DNA from: a virus
Direction: 5' to 3' (one strand)
Virus record (IMG/VR): IMGVR_UViG_3300035180_001302
Location: 1-37,295 of that record
DNA length: 37,295 nucleotides
A model generated the notes under the pieces. It was given only the letters and a program-made list of their open reading frames with translations, did no database searches and had not been told where the DNA came from. Every line of letters begins with the position of its first letter. Position 1 is the stretch's first letter. Shown here in pieces: positions 5,876-12,494 of the stretch. A program made the position numbers and the translations under genes.

Positions 5876-6105
5876 GCGGAATGATATTCAAGCGTCCCCT
5901 TCCTAACGCGCCGGAGTGGGTAAAGGGTAAAATCAGCGTCAATGTGGATAACTTCACCAAGTTCTGTCGGGAGAACGCAGTCAACGGATGGATCAACATT
6001 GATTTACTCAAGAGCAAGGAGAAGGGCACGCTGTACCTAGCCCTCAACACTTACAAAAAGGTCGAACAGCCGAGGGATGATGTAAAACCAGACTACCAAT
6101 TCTAA
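5848..6105 (+). CDS. Conserved phage protein in the recombination operon, possibly single-strand DNA binding
   Basis: 85 residues starting MENKEKVFVSGMIFKRP. It has alternating short beta segments (ISVNVDNF, WINIDLLKS, GTLYLALNTYK) and an acidic-aromatic end (DDVKPDYQF). This layout, next to an ERF and exonuclease pair, is what a small OB-fold single-strand DNA-binding protein would look like, but I see no diagnostic motif, so this is an inference from context. Start and stop overlap the neighbours (28 bases before, TAATG after). Confidence 0.6.
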   Translation: MENKEKVFVSGMIFKRPLPNAPEWVKGKISVNVDNFTKFCRENAVNGWINIDLLKSKEKGTLYLALNTYKKVEQPRDDVKPDYQF

Positions 6106-6452
6106 TGATCCAATCCGAGAGCATACGCGAGATTGTGAAAGAGCTACGGATGCGAGCCCGCGCCGATAATCTAAACCCCGCCGAGGCGCAGGACATTGCA
6201 ATCAAGGCCGCCTCTATCACCGGCAACTGCACCAATGATATACGCGAGGCAGAGTTGGCATACAACCAGGTGCTATTGAAAGCTAGGCGGGAGGAGCGGA
6301 GCGCCAAGGACGGGGAGATTGTGGCCAAGACAACCCCCGAGTATCAGAGATACCGCGAGGCTATAGACACCTTCAATGAAGTGAAAGCCCTTTCCTCCAC
6401 ACTCAAAGCCGTTCTGCGGTACAAGAACGAGGAAATGCGACACGGGCTGTAA
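6105..6452 (+). CDS. Helical protein of unknown function in the recombination operon
   Basis: 115 residues, almost wholly helical in character and rich in Arg, Glu and Ala (KELRMRARADNLNPAEAQDI, LKARREERSAKDGE). It contains a motif-like TTPEYQRYREAIDTFNEV. No membrane segment and no known catalytic motif. It overlaps both neighbours by TAATG. Similar proteins recur beside phage recombination genes as far as I can recall, but I cannot name a function. Confidence 0.6.
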   Translation: MIQSESIREIVKELRMRARADNLNPAEAQDIAIKAASITGNCTNDIREAELAYNQVLLKARREERSAKDGEIVAKTTPEYQRYREAIDTFNEVKALSSTLKAVLRYKNEEMRHGL

Positions 6453-6715
6453 TGGACTACCTTGCCAAGTACAAAACCCTCAAGGTAGCCAAGCCTAACC
6501 ACGTGTCCGCGGCAATGGACAGGCTCAAGGAGATGGGCTTTAACCTTACCCGCTGGCAAATCATGGCTTGTGTGAAGAAGGTAGGCAGCGACCGCCTACT
6601 ACAAGAAGCACACCTCGTGCATTCCAACTTCAAAGACTACCGCTCTCAAATGGAAAACCAATCCGCCGTGCTCTACCGTAGAATTATTCCAAAACACAAA
6701 AAAACCAATGTCTAA
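6452..6715 (+). CDS. Small protein of unknown function
   Basis: 87 residues, basic, with a possible helix-turn-helix-like start ([20 protein letters not shown]) and no catalytic motif. Its last 15 codons lie in a sequence that is repeated before the second pentapeptide gene, so the tail [10 protein letters not shown] is encoded twice in the window. The stop overlaps the next start: ATGTCTAA holds both. Function unknown. Confidence 0.55.
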   Translation: MDYLAKYKTLKVAKPNHVSAAMDRLKEMGFNLTRWQIMACVKKVGSDRLLQEAHLVHSNFKDYRSQMENQSAVLYRRIIPKHKKTNV

Positions 6716-7196
6716 ACCGACCAAACAAGAAGAACTAGCCAGCGGTATCACCATAAGGTCAATATGGGGAGATGTTATCTTCCAATCAACCAAAACAACG
6801 ATAAGGGAAGCCATAGCCGAGAAAGGCGATGCCGACCTGCGCGGTATCGACCTGCGTGGTTCCGACCTGTCTGGTTCCGACCTATCTGGTTCCGACCTGT
6901 CTGATTCCGACCTGCGCGGTGCTAACCTGCGCGGTGCTAACCTGCGCGGTGCTAACCTGCGCGGTGCCGATCTGTTCAATGCCGACATGCGTGGTGTCGA
7001 CCTGCGCGGTGCTAATCTGCCCAATGCCGACCTGCGCGGCGCCGACCTGTACAATGCAAACCTGTTCAATGCCGAGTTGCACGGAGCAAAGTTCTACGGG
7101 CGCGGAGGAGTCAAACGACTCAAGCGTTCTCAGGTTCCAGACTTCCTAGCAGCATTGGGATTCGTGATAGAGGATTAACCCAAATCATACAACCAT
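6665..7196. repeat. Duplicated pentapeptide-gene unit, copy 1 (copy 2 at 7501-8058)
   Basis: The block from CCGTGCT (6665) through ATTCCAAAACACAAAAAAAC, the whole pentapeptide gene, to TAACCCAAATCATACAA (about 7196) is matched by 7501-8058 with moderate divergence. Copy 2 has extra N-terminal codons. The stretch between the copies (7197-7500) holds an amber-interrupted gene. Confidence 0.7.
6708..7178 (+). CDS. Pentapeptide-repeat protein, copy 1
   Basis: 156 residues. Residues about 42-128 are some 17 tandem five-residue units of the A(D/N)LRG or SDLSG type, which fold into a right-handed four-sided beta helix. A conserved cap follows: [20 protein letters not shown] and LAALGF. Compared with copy 2 (7543-8040) it lacks about 26 charged residues near the N-terminus. 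Known pentapeptide proteins such as Qnr and MfpA mimic DNA and shield gyrase; others are of unknown use. A role against host topoisomerase or defence is possible but not shown by sequence. The leader is AAAAAAACCAATG. Confidence 0.8.
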   Translation: MSKPTKQEELASGITIRSIWGDVIFQSTKTTIREAIAEKGDADLRGIDLRGSDLSGSDLSGSDLSDSDLRGANLRGANLRGANLRGADLFNADMRGVDLRGANLPNADLRGADLYNANLFNAELHGAKFYGRGGVKRLKRSQVPDFLAALGFVIED

Positions 7197-7252
7197 CTAG
7201 ATACTGTGCGTTACCTCTCCCCTAAGGTGAACAAACAAACTCAAAAATAACA

Positions 7253-7483
7253 ATGAATAAATACGATTAGATATTCCTTATCGGCATCTTCTTCTGGTTC
7301 ATCGAGACAGCCATCTTCGGATTCAACGCTACCGCGCAGAGCGGGCTAGAGAAAGCGTTAGATGCTCTCGCGTTTGTTTTTACTATCTACGGTGCATTGG
7401 GTGGGGTAGTCAAGGCAGCCAGCCCAAAGATTGTGATTAGTTTCGTCAAGGAGGATAGTGAAGAAAAACAAAACTATGCGTAA
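7253..7483 (+). pseudogene. Small membrane protein broken by an in-frame TAG at codon 6
   Basis: ATG 7253 opens MNKYD, then TAG (7268-7270), then 70 open codons in the same frame to TAA 7481-7483. The part after the TAG is clearly protein-like: IFLIGIFFWFIETAIFGFN is a membrane segment, and a second hydrophobic stretch is AFVFTIYGALGGVV. No ATG lies between the TAG and the membrane segment, so restart is unlikely. By the pattern of aromatic residues the lost codon may have been TGG (Trp), one base from TAG; that is inference. It sits between the two pentapeptide copies. Either a fresh pseudogene, a suppressed amber, or a base error. Confidence 0.6.
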
Positions 7484-7500
7484 TTTCATTATGGTAATCA

Positions 7501-8058
7501 CCGTGCTATACTGTCTAATTATTCCAAAACACAAAAAAACCAATGTCTAAACTAACGAAACAAGAAGCACTCGCCAAGATAGAAGAACTAAAACAGTACA
7601 TTGCAGAAGAAGATAAGAAAGAGTCTAAGACCGTTGGTATCGCCATAAAGTCAACACTAGGCGATATTATCTTCCAATCAACCAAAACAACGATAAAGGA
7701 GGCCATAGCCGAGAAGGGCGATGTCAACTTGTTCAATGCCGACCTACGCGGTGCAGACCTGTCCGGTTCCGACCTACGCGGTTCCGACCTGTTCAATTCC
7801 GACCTGCGCGGTTCCGACCTGTCTGGTTCCGACTTGCGCAGTTCCGACCTGCGCGGTTCAGACCTACGCGATTCCGACTTGTCCGGTGCCGACTTGCGCG
7901 GTGCCGACCTGTACAATGCAAACCTGTTCAATGCCGAGTTGCATAAAGCAAAGTTCTACGGACGTGGAGGGGTTCAACCACTCAAGCGTTCTCAACTTCC
8001 AGATTTCCTAGCAGCATTGGGATTCCTGATAGAGGAATAACCCGAATCACACAATCAG
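7501..8058. repeat. Duplicated pentapeptide-gene unit, copy 2 (copy 1 at 6665-7196)
   Basis: Same block as 6665-7196. At its left edge a 24-residue frame (7476-7550) ends [10 protein letters not shown], the same tail as the gene at 6452-6715. This shows the duplication carried over the 3' end of that gene. Confidence 0.7.
7543..8040 (+). CDS. Pentapeptide-repeat protein, copy 2
   Basis: 165 residues. The N-terminal part has a charged helix (KIEELKQYIAEEDKKES) missing from copy 1. It then has the shared KTVGIAIKSTLGDIIFQSTK and [13 protein letters not shown], about 15 five-residue units dominated by SDLRG and SDLSG, and the same cap AKFYGRGG...[15 protein letters not shown]. Repeat units differ from copy 1 in number and in Ser versus Ala at the first position, so the array has been reshuffled since duplication. 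The structure should be a right-handed beta helix with a negatively charged face (many Asp), suiting DNA mimicry. Function not known. Confidence 0.8.
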   Translation: MSKLTKQEALAKIEELKQYIAEEDKKESKTVGIAIKSTLGDIIFQSTKTTIKEAIAEKGDVNLFNADLRGADLSGSDLRGSDLFNSDLRGSDLSGSDLRSSDLRGSDLRDSDLSGADLRGADLYNANLFNAELHKAKFYGRGGVQPLKRSQLPDFLAALGFLIEE

Positions 8059-8060
8059 GA

Positions 8061-8210
8061 ATGAAGAAATACAAGATAATTTACGCAGATCCACCGTGGA
8101 GTTATCAGAATGGGGGTGTACCAGAGGGTACAGAAGGTTGGGATGTCTGGGGCGACGAAGTAGAAAGCGACATTGCCCTCACCCCCAAGAACCAGTCAAA
8201 AACCAATTAA
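8061..8210 (+). pseudogene. MT-A70-type DNA methyltransferase with its middle deleted
   Basis: 49 residues. It starts MKKYKIIYADPPWSYQNGGV, the N-terminus of MT-A70-family adenine methyltransferases with the catalytic DPPW. It then jumps to EGWDVWGDEVESDI, which is how the C-terminus of the same family looks (GWDVWGNEV). A normal protein is about 180-200 residues, so roughly 130-150 residues are missing, in frame. The junction lies at GAGGGTACAGAAGGT, which could reflect recombination at short repeats. The cofactor and target parts are lost, so no methylation activity is expected. The next two genes are also methyltransferase-related. Either an inactive relic or an assembly join. Confidence 0.7.
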
Positions 8211-8220
8211 ATACAGGAGA

Positions 8221-8313
8221 ATGAATCAAGTAATACAAGGAGACTGTTTGGGAGTAATGAATGATATTCCTGATAAGAGTATTGATATGATACTTTGCGA
8301 TTTACCTTTATGA
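8221..8313 (+). pseudogene. N-terminal stub of a second DNA methyltransferase
   Basis: 30 residues: MNQVIQGDCLGVMNDIPDKS, then IDMILCDLPL and a stop. This is the start of a beta-type N4/N6 methyltransferase up to its catalytic (D/N)PP(Y/F)-like site (usually CDLPYG); the frame ends right at that motif. The TGA overlaps the ATG of the next gene (TTATGA). The stub thus looks like what remains after a deletion joined it to the neighbouring methyltransferase. It has no independent activity, though its translation may feed ribosomes to the next start. Confidence 0.6.
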
Positions 8314-8882
8314 AACAAATGAAATCTTGGCTAAAAACTGGAAGTTTCAACGAAAAAGATGAGTATTATACTCCTGCGATTTTAGTTAAACCTATCCTGA
8401 AGTATGTAAAAGAAAACGCTATTGTGTGGTGTCCGTTTGATACAGAAAACTCAGAGTTTGTTATTGCTTTGAAAGATAAGGGGCATACAGTAATTAATTC
8501 ACATATTTGGCAAGGGCAGGATTTCTTTAACTATGAGCCAGAAAGATATGATTGTATTATTTCAAATCCACCTTTTACAAGAAAACTAGAGGTATTAGAT
8601 AGACTTTATAAATTGAATAAACCATTCGCAATGATATTTGGTTTGCCAATATTAAACTATCAAGAAGTTGGTGATTTCTTTTTAGATAAGGATTTACAAC
8701 TACTAATAGTTGATAAAAAGGTTAGTTTTGATGGGAATACTGCGAGTTTTAATAATAGCTATTTCTGCCATAATTTTTTACCGAAAGATATTATCTTTGA
8801 ACACTTAGAAAATAACAATAGTAAAAAATACTTTATTGGTTCTGGTATGGCTAGCGATAATCCACTTGCAAGGTCGATATAA
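8310..8882 (+). CDS. AT-rich DNA adenine methyltransferase-like protein
   Basis: 190 residues from ATG 8310, which overlaps the TGA of the stub before it. The motif IISNPPF (about residues 90-96) is the catalytic NPPF of N6-adenine methyltransferases; WCPFDTENSEFV earlier resembles a cofactor-binding strand. It starts MKQMKSWLKTGSFNEKDEYY, in the style of phage-borne methyltransferases. Base composition is much more AT-rich than the genes on either side, with many TTA, AAT and AAA codons, so recent transfer is likely. It may protect phage DNA from restriction. Family assignment is good; specificity is unreadable. Confidence 0.7.
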   Translation: MKQMKSWLKTGSFNEKDEYYTPAILVKPILKYVKENAIVWCPFDTENSEFVIALKDKGHTVINSHIWQGQDFFNYEPERYDCIISNPPFTRKLEVLDRLYKLNKPFAMIFGLPILNYQEVGDFFLDKDLQLLIVDKKVSFDGNTASFNNSYFCHNFLPKDIIFEHLENNNSKKYFIGSGMASDNPLARSI

Positions 8883-8943
8883 TCAAAAAACGCCTTACCT
8901 CCCCAAGTTATGCAGAAACAGTCGATAAACAATAAGAAAAGAA

Positions 8944-9075
8944 ATGAAGGATAAATTAACAGACCTAGCCCTCCGCACAGCGCTCATTGTCTTCTTCCTT
9001 GGGCTATCAACAACAAGTAAAATAGGAATGTTCGGGTTCTTATTTATTTGGTGGCTTACAGACTCTAATGATTAA
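8944..9075 (+). CDS. Small membrane protein
   Basis: 43 residues, MKDKLTDLALRTALIVFFLG..., with one or two hydrophobic stretches (ALIVFFLGL and IGMFGFLFIWWL) and short charged ends. Its stop overlaps the start of the next gene (ATGATTAA). Leader AAAAGAAATG. No family recognised; it could be an early membrane peptide that interferes with the host. Confidence 0.55.
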   Translation: MKDKLTDLALRTALIVFFLGLSTTSKIGMFGFLFIWWLTDSND

Positions 9076-9358
9076 CCTCCTCCTTCTAGCCTCCACTCTC
9101 TGCGCCTTCAACTCTATGCCCCTAGATAACGGCACGCTCTGCTACCGCCTACAAGACTCTGCATATACCGCCGATTATCAAGGAATGAAACAGGAAGTCG
9201 AGGCTATAGAATTTAACGCAGACGGCACAATCGTAGAGGCCATAACAACGCAGTGGAACGACCCACTGGAGATGCAGACCTTTTACTACACACCAAACAC
9301 TGGCTGTCGAACCTGGTATGGGGAAAACGAAAACGAATCATCAACTTGTCAACTATAA
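9068..9358 (+). CDS. Small secreted Cys-containing protein
   Basis: 96 residues starting MINLLLLASTLCAFNSMPLD, which reads as a short signal peptide or lipoprotein-like leader. The mature part has three further Cys (LCYRL, NTGCRTW, SSTCQL) that could form a disulphide outside the cytoplasm, and is beta-rich and acidic. No known motif. It overlaps both neighbours (ATG inside the previous stop region, TAATG after). A periplasmic or surface role, such as exclusion of other phages, is a guess. Confidence 0.55.
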   Translation: MINLLLLASTLCAFNSMPLDNGTLCYRLQDSAYTADYQGMKQEVEAIEFNADGTIVEAITTQWNDPLEMQTFYYTPNTGCRTWYGENENESSTCQL

Positions 9359-9564
9359 TGAAAGGATTTAGCATAACACTTGTATTTGGTAGATATGGTG
9401 GATTCTACGCGAGTGTTTCTTCTATATCTGTGCGCCTTTGTCTTGGATGGGTAGCGTTTACTATTTACTACCGACACGATATTGAAGAATTTATAACAGC
9501 GTTGCAAAAACTGGCAAATAGACAACGCCCCTCTGTCGGGAAGGAGACAACAATAATACAATGA
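9358..9564 (+). CDS. Small protein with a hydrophobic middle
   Basis: 68 residues from the ATG in TAATG at 9358. The frame is open further upstream but that part overlaps the previous gene. Sequence MKGFSITLVFGRYGGFYASV, then a hydrophobic stretch VRLCLGWVAFTIYY and a basic tail. It is possibly a membrane-associated peptide. No family recognised. Confidence 0.5.
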   Translation: MKGFSITLVFGRYGGFYASVSSISVRLCLGWVAFTIYYRHDIEEFITALQKLANRQRPSVGKETTIIQ

Positions 9565-9734
9565 CAGTGAAGAAAGGGCAGGTGTGGGAGTCCAAAAATA
9601 GTTCCAAAACTATTCGCATCGTGCGTCGCTTCAGCGGCAATAAGCACTGGACGGTGGAGGATGAGAAGCGCAAGAACACATCCCACAAGATTCACGAAGG
9701 AACACTAACCAAGTATTACGACCTCCTGAAATAA
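9561..9734 (+). CDS. Small basic conserved phage protein
   Basis: 57 residues: MTVKKGQVWESKNSSKTIRI..., ending YYDLLK. Rich in Lys, Arg and Ser, with alternating beta strands (IRIVRRF, HWTVEDE). Proteins opening 'KKGQVWESK' recur in phages and look like small Tudor- or SH3-like barrels, but the function is unknown to me. The start overlaps the previous TGA (ATGA). Confidence 0.55.
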   Translation: MTVKKGQVWESKNSSKTIRIVRRFSGNKHWTVEDEKRKNTSHKIHEGTLTKYYDLLK

Positions 9735-9759
9735 CTACCTACACCAACCCAACAATGTA

Positions 9760-9861
9760 ATGACCCGCCCACTCCTTATAGCCGTACCCCCACTCATCCT
9801 AGGTTTCTTATTCCCCCCGCTATTTCTCGTCTACATAGCGGCCATAGCTTACCAATGGTAA
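9760..9861 (+). CDS. Very small membrane peptide
   Basis: 33 residues, MTRPLLIAVPPLILGFLFPP, then LFLVYIAAIAYQW, nearly all hydrophobic with two helices broken by Pro. Stop and next start overlap as TAATG at 9859-9863. Its real expression is supported by this coupling and by position in a tight operon. Role unknown. Confidence 0.5.
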   Translation: MTRPLLIAVPPLILGFLFPPLFLVYIAAIAYQW

Positions 9862-10166
9862 TGAAAGAGCATCAGATTCAAAATACTATCCTAGATTATC
9901 TGGCATACAAGCACATCTTCCACTACCGCAACAATTCCGGCGCAATGGCCGGAGAACATAATGGCAAACGATGGTTTATGAAATTTGGGGCTGTAGGCAG
10001 TCCTGACATAATATGCGTAATCAAGGGGCAATACGTAGGCATTGAAGTAAAATCTCCCAATGGCAAACAGACAGATAACCAAAAGGACTTCCAGAACAGA
10101 CTCGAAATGGCCGGAGGACGCTACATCCTTGCCAGGTCGCTGGAGGATGTAATAAATGCTTTATGA
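9861..10166 (+). CDS. VRR-NUC domain nuclease
   Basis: 101 residues. I chose ATG 9861, in the TAATG overlap, over ATG 9855. Motifs of the VRR-NUC family (a PD-(D/E)XK type): KEHQIQNTILDYL at the start, GAVGSPDIICV (Asp about 49) and GIEVKSPNGKQTDNQ (Glu 62, Lys 64), then QKDFQNRLEMAGG. Stand-alone VRR-NUC proteins in phages cut branched DNA or flaps and are thought to act like Holliday-junction resolvases. Overlaps the HNH-like gene by 4 bases. Confidence 0.85.
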   Translation: MKEHQIQNTILDYLAYKHIFHYRNNSGAMAGEHNGKRWFMKFGAVGSPDIICVIKGQYVGIEVKSPNGKQTDNQKDFQNRLEMAGGRYILARSLEDVINAL

Positions 10167-10468
10167 GACGTATACCGCTTGCAATGCGCCACAAGATGGC
10201 AGATGACCCTTATTATGCGAAGTGTGCCCGCGCTAAAGATGGGGGATGCTCTGGACGAATTACCTGGGAGCACGTCTGGATATACGCAGGACGACAGATA
10301 AATGAGATATGGGCTATAATTCCTCTCTGCTGGTTTCACCATCTGGGGGATGGATTTAATAAGAAGATTAACGAGATGCTTTCCCTAGACCGAGCAACCG
10401 CAGCCGATCTTGCTAAATATCCTAAAAAGAAATGGCCACGACACACATCTATAACCTCCAATGACTAA
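10163..10468 (+). CDS. HNH-like nuclease or recombination-associated protein
   Basis: 101 residues. Cys-bearing start (YYAKCARAKDGGCSGR), then ITWEHVWIYAGRQINEIWAI and IPLCWFHHLG. The EH...N...HH pattern with Cys pairs resembles a zinc-supported HNH (His-Me finger) fold. It follows the VRR-NUC nuclease by ATGA overlap and precedes a small membrane protein, an order seen in other phages as far as I recall. It may cut DNA during packaging or recombination. Whether all catalytic residues are there cannot be judged without alignment. Confidence 0.65.
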   Translation: MRRIPLAMRHKMADDPYYAKCARAKDGGCSGRITWEHVWIYAGRQINEIWAIIPLCWFHHLGDGFNKKINEMLSLDRATAADLAKYPKKKWPRHTSITSND

Positions 10469-10595
10469 AATATTCCCCACCATCTTAATAGCGCTAGACC
10501 TAGCAGCCTCCTTGACCTATACTATTTATGGCGAATATAAACACGCCCTATACTGGCTTGCCGCAGCCATACTAACCATTTGTGTAACCTTTTAA
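10461..10595 (+). CDS. Small membrane protein
   Basis: 44 residues: MTKIFPTILIALDLAASLTY, then TIYGEYKHALYWLAAAILTI and CVTF. Two hydrophobic helices separated by a short polar loop; a small integral membrane protein. Linked to both neighbours by overlapping start and stop codons (TAATG at 10593-10597). Conserved-looking but without a known role. Confidence 0.6.
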   Translation: MTKIFPTILIALDLAASLTYTIYGEYKHALYWLAAAILTICVTF

Positions 10596-10924
10596 TGAAC
10601 AGAGAATCATTCTTCTCATTTATAGAAGACTCCATGAACCAAGGGTTGGAAATTATTAAAAAGAAAAACCAAGACTACGCCCAGGGCGAAGACCCCTTCC
10701 GAAACTTCCGCAACTGTGAGGCGATAGGAGTGCCATTGGCAAGGGGAATATTGGTGCGTATGATGGATAAGATGTCGCGCATAGGTAATCTTTTGGATAA
10801 TGAGGCCGCGGTAGAGGATGAAAAGATAGACGACACCCTGCTCGACCTAGCAAACTACGCCCACATTCTAAGAGCCTACACGGCGAATGAGTCCAAATAT
10901 AAAAGTTTTTCGGATAATAAATAG
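10595..10924 (+). CDS. DUF1599-like (nucleotide-modification-associated) protein
   Basis: 109 residues from ATG 10595. The signature KKNQDYAQGEDPFRNFR is followed by RMMDKMSRIGNLLDNEAAV and DEKIDDTLLDLANYAHIL. These match phage proteins of the DUF1599 group, all-helical and related in style to MazG-type nucleotide-binding folds, and often found near DNA-modification genes. It could bind or prepare a nucleotide; activity is not established. It is the last gene of the early operon and ends in TAG. Confidence 0.7.
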   Translation: MNRESFFSFIEDSMNQGLEIIKKKNQDYAQGEDPFRNFRNCEAIGVPLARGILVRMMDKMSRIGNLLDNEAAVEDEKIDDTLLDLANYAHILRAYTANESKYKSFSDNK

Positions 10925-11103
10925 AAACCGACTTTGTTTTTACTAAATTTATTACCGACCAAATAGCTAGAATCCAAATTCTCTCGCACCCGGGGAAATA
11001 TCGGAAGCGTACTTATGTTCCAACCTACTCATCTCCATTTACAGCACGTTGTTTTAGGGCATAAAAATAATAAAATATTGTGCGACAGGACTATAATGCA
11101 AAA

Positions 11104-11130
11104 AAACCGGCCAGCTGTATTGGTCGGTTT
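11104..11130. terminator. Two-way terminator between converging operons
   Basis: AAACCGGCCA (11104-11113) pairs with TGGTCGGTTT (11121-11130) around loop GCTGTAT. The stem is A-rich before and T-rich after (GGTTTATTGCTTTTT), so it can stop both the rightward early operon and the leftward genes at 11152-12312. Confidence 0.75.
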
Positions 11131-11151
11131 ATTGCTTTTTGACGTTTAGGC

Positions 11152-11427
11152 CTAGGCCTCGTCTTTTTGCTGTTTACCTTTTATATTTATCAGTTCCCTA
11201 TAGGCGCATACTCCTCTCTCTCCTGCAATCCTACCATAGTTTGAGCGGTCAAGCTGTAGCAGAATGCCATCGTTTACGGGTAGCAGTCGCACTGTGCCTA
11301 TTTCGTGCCGTATTGCGTTGCGCTTGTCGTCTGGGTTGTCGGTTATGGTTAGCTTTATATCAAGCCAATTATTCCCACCCTGCCCCTTGCTGGCTCGTTC
11401 GCTGGTTACCTGCGCGTATAGTTTCAT
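11152..11427 (-). CDS. Conserved small phage protein of unknown function
   Basis: 91 residues starting MKLYAQVTSERASKGQGGNN, an opening that recurs in small phage proteins I recall but that has no known role. It is beta-rich (WLDIKLTITDN, GTVRLLPVND) with a basic end. It is the last gene of the leftward operon, 4 bases after the 153-residue gene. No Shine-Dalgarno sequence. Confidence 0.6.
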   Translation of the reverse strand: MKLYAQVTSERASKGQGGNNWLDIKLTITDNPDDKRNAIRHEIGTVRLLPVNDGILLQLDRSNYGRIAGERGVCAYRELINIKGKQQKDEA

Positions 11428-11431
11428 TCTT

Positions 11432-11893
11432 TTACTTCTCTTTAGTCTCTATGATGGCCTTTAGGTTTTTGGCGATAGCATGCACCATGTTATCTATGGC
11501 GTAATACCAGCCCAGCGCGGCGCGTTCCATACTATTTTTATCCCACCCGCCTAATTCTTTACAAGCCGTATCTACAACGTGCGAATTTTGGGCGTATATT
11601 CCAGCCAGTTCGTAATTGTATACTGGAACGGCAGCGTCCACCGCCTCGCTTATTTGATCCGGATCATCCCAGTCTTCGCAATCAGCTAAAATATTCGCCG
11701 CACGGCTTGCAATTTGGAAAGAAAAATGGAACGTTAGCTCGCTTTCTATTTGTGCATCTCTTACGGCTAGAAATATTTTATGATTCGGCGCGGTATCGTC
11801 CCAAAACTCCGAACTAAAATAAACACCACCCGATTCTTTGGCACGTGGCACAAATAGGCGGGATAACACCCATCGCACTTCTGTTTTATTCAT
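11432..11893 (-). CDS. Helical protein of unknown function
   Basis: 153 residues starting MNKTEVRWVLSRLFVPRAKE. It is acidic in the middle (ILADCEDWDDPDQISEAVD) and helical at the end (LGWYYAIDNMVHAIAKNLKA). No membrane segment, no catalytic motif. Second-last of four leftward genes whose direction is opposite to both flanking operons, so they may be expressed at another time. I recognise no family. Confidence 0.55.
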   Translation of the reverse strand: MNKTEVRWVLSRLFVPRAKESGGVYFSSEFWDDTAPNHKIFLAVRDAQIESELTFHFSFQIASRAANILADCEDWDDPDQISEAVDAAVPVYNYELAGIYAQNSHVVDTACKELGGWDKNSMERAALGWYYAIDNMVHAIAKNLKAIIETKEK

Positions 11894-12001
11894 TTTTCAA
11901 GTAGTCACCGGCTACAGCAACCGGCGCAGGGCTTTGGTTAATCTGCCCCCGCAAGGCCGTATAAACGGCCAGGCGGCGAAAGACTAGCGGGGTCGCAATG
12001 G
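11894..12001 (-). other. Gene-free hairpin region upstream of the 153-residue leftward gene
   Basis: On the minus strand GGCCGT-TTAT-ACGGCC is a perfect tetraloop hairpin (about 11960-11975). A GC-rich segment around 11907-11926 has repeated ACCGGC. There is no gene here. It may be a structured leader or a processing site within the leftward mRNA. Confidence 0.35.
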
Positions 12002-12136
12002 TTAAAATGCTATCAAATACACGAACATCACGGCGAAAAAAAGAAGAAAAAGCACCACTGCGCCCACCACCTCACTTACAATAGCCCACTGCCTACGACT
12101 CACGTCCCTCCTATAGTTTTCTATGCCTGTATTCAT
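12002..12136 (-). CDS. Small single-span membrane protein
   Basis: 44 residues: a charged start MNTGIENYRRDVSRRQW and then one long hydrophobic helix (VVGAVVLFLLFFAVMFVYLI). The basic N-terminus should stay in the cytoplasm. It is the second gene of the leftward operon. Small membrane proteins next to such genes can act in superinfection exclusion, but nothing here proves it. Confidence 0.55.
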   Translation of the reverse strand: MNTGIENYRRDVSRRQWAIVSEVVGAVVLFLLFFAVMFVYLIAF

Positions 12137-12153
12137 TGATATATCACTATTAG

Positions 12154-12312
12154 TTAGTTCGATACTGCCGCGATTATCTGTACGGCCTCCTTTATATCTA
12201 CCGCGTGGCCAAGGACTAGCTCGTTTTCAATCAATAGAGCCATTTCTTGCTGCTGCGCCAGGCTTAAGCTCGTAGCAGCTTGCGATAGGATACTTTTGGC
12301 TGCTTGTGTCAT
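12154..12312 (-). CDS. Small helical protein
   Basis: 52 residues from the ATG at 12310-12312: MTQAAKSILSQAATSLSLAQ, then QQEMALLIENELVLGHAVDI and a short tail. Amphipathic helices, no Cys, no known motif. The frame stays open further upstream but that part lies in the divergent promoter region and has no good start. First gene of the leftward operon. Confidence 0.5.
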   Translation of the reverse strand: MTQAAKSILSQAATSLSLAQQQEMALLIENELVLGHAVDIKEAVQIIAAVSN

Positions 12313-12396
12313 TGGTTCATTTTTTGTTGCCGCGACCTTTATCACCAGAACAGTAAAGCATACCGCACGATGCAATGTAAAGGGGCGACAAGTGTC

Positions 12397-12425
12397 TTGA
12401 CTGTGCATAACTTGTAGCCGATTAT
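12397..12425 (+). promoter_or_regulatory. Late-region promoter before the terminase genes
   Basis: TTGACT (12397-12402), 17 bases, GATTAT (12420-12425), followed by an AT-rich start region. The same layout, TTGAC-, 17 bases, GATTAT, recurs at 23075-23103, so it may be a shared late promoter type. Confidence 0.5.
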
Positions 12426-12494
12426 ATATATATAAATAAAGGGTATAAGCGCATCTACCCATAAATCGCGGCGAAAAAGAACGAAATAACCACA

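Noticed and set aside
6830-7090. CRISPR array or satellite repeat
   Set aside because: The 15-base periodicity is the codon pattern of pentapeptide repeats inside an open frame; there are no spacers. Long frames on the opposite strand and in other frames here are by-products of the repeat.
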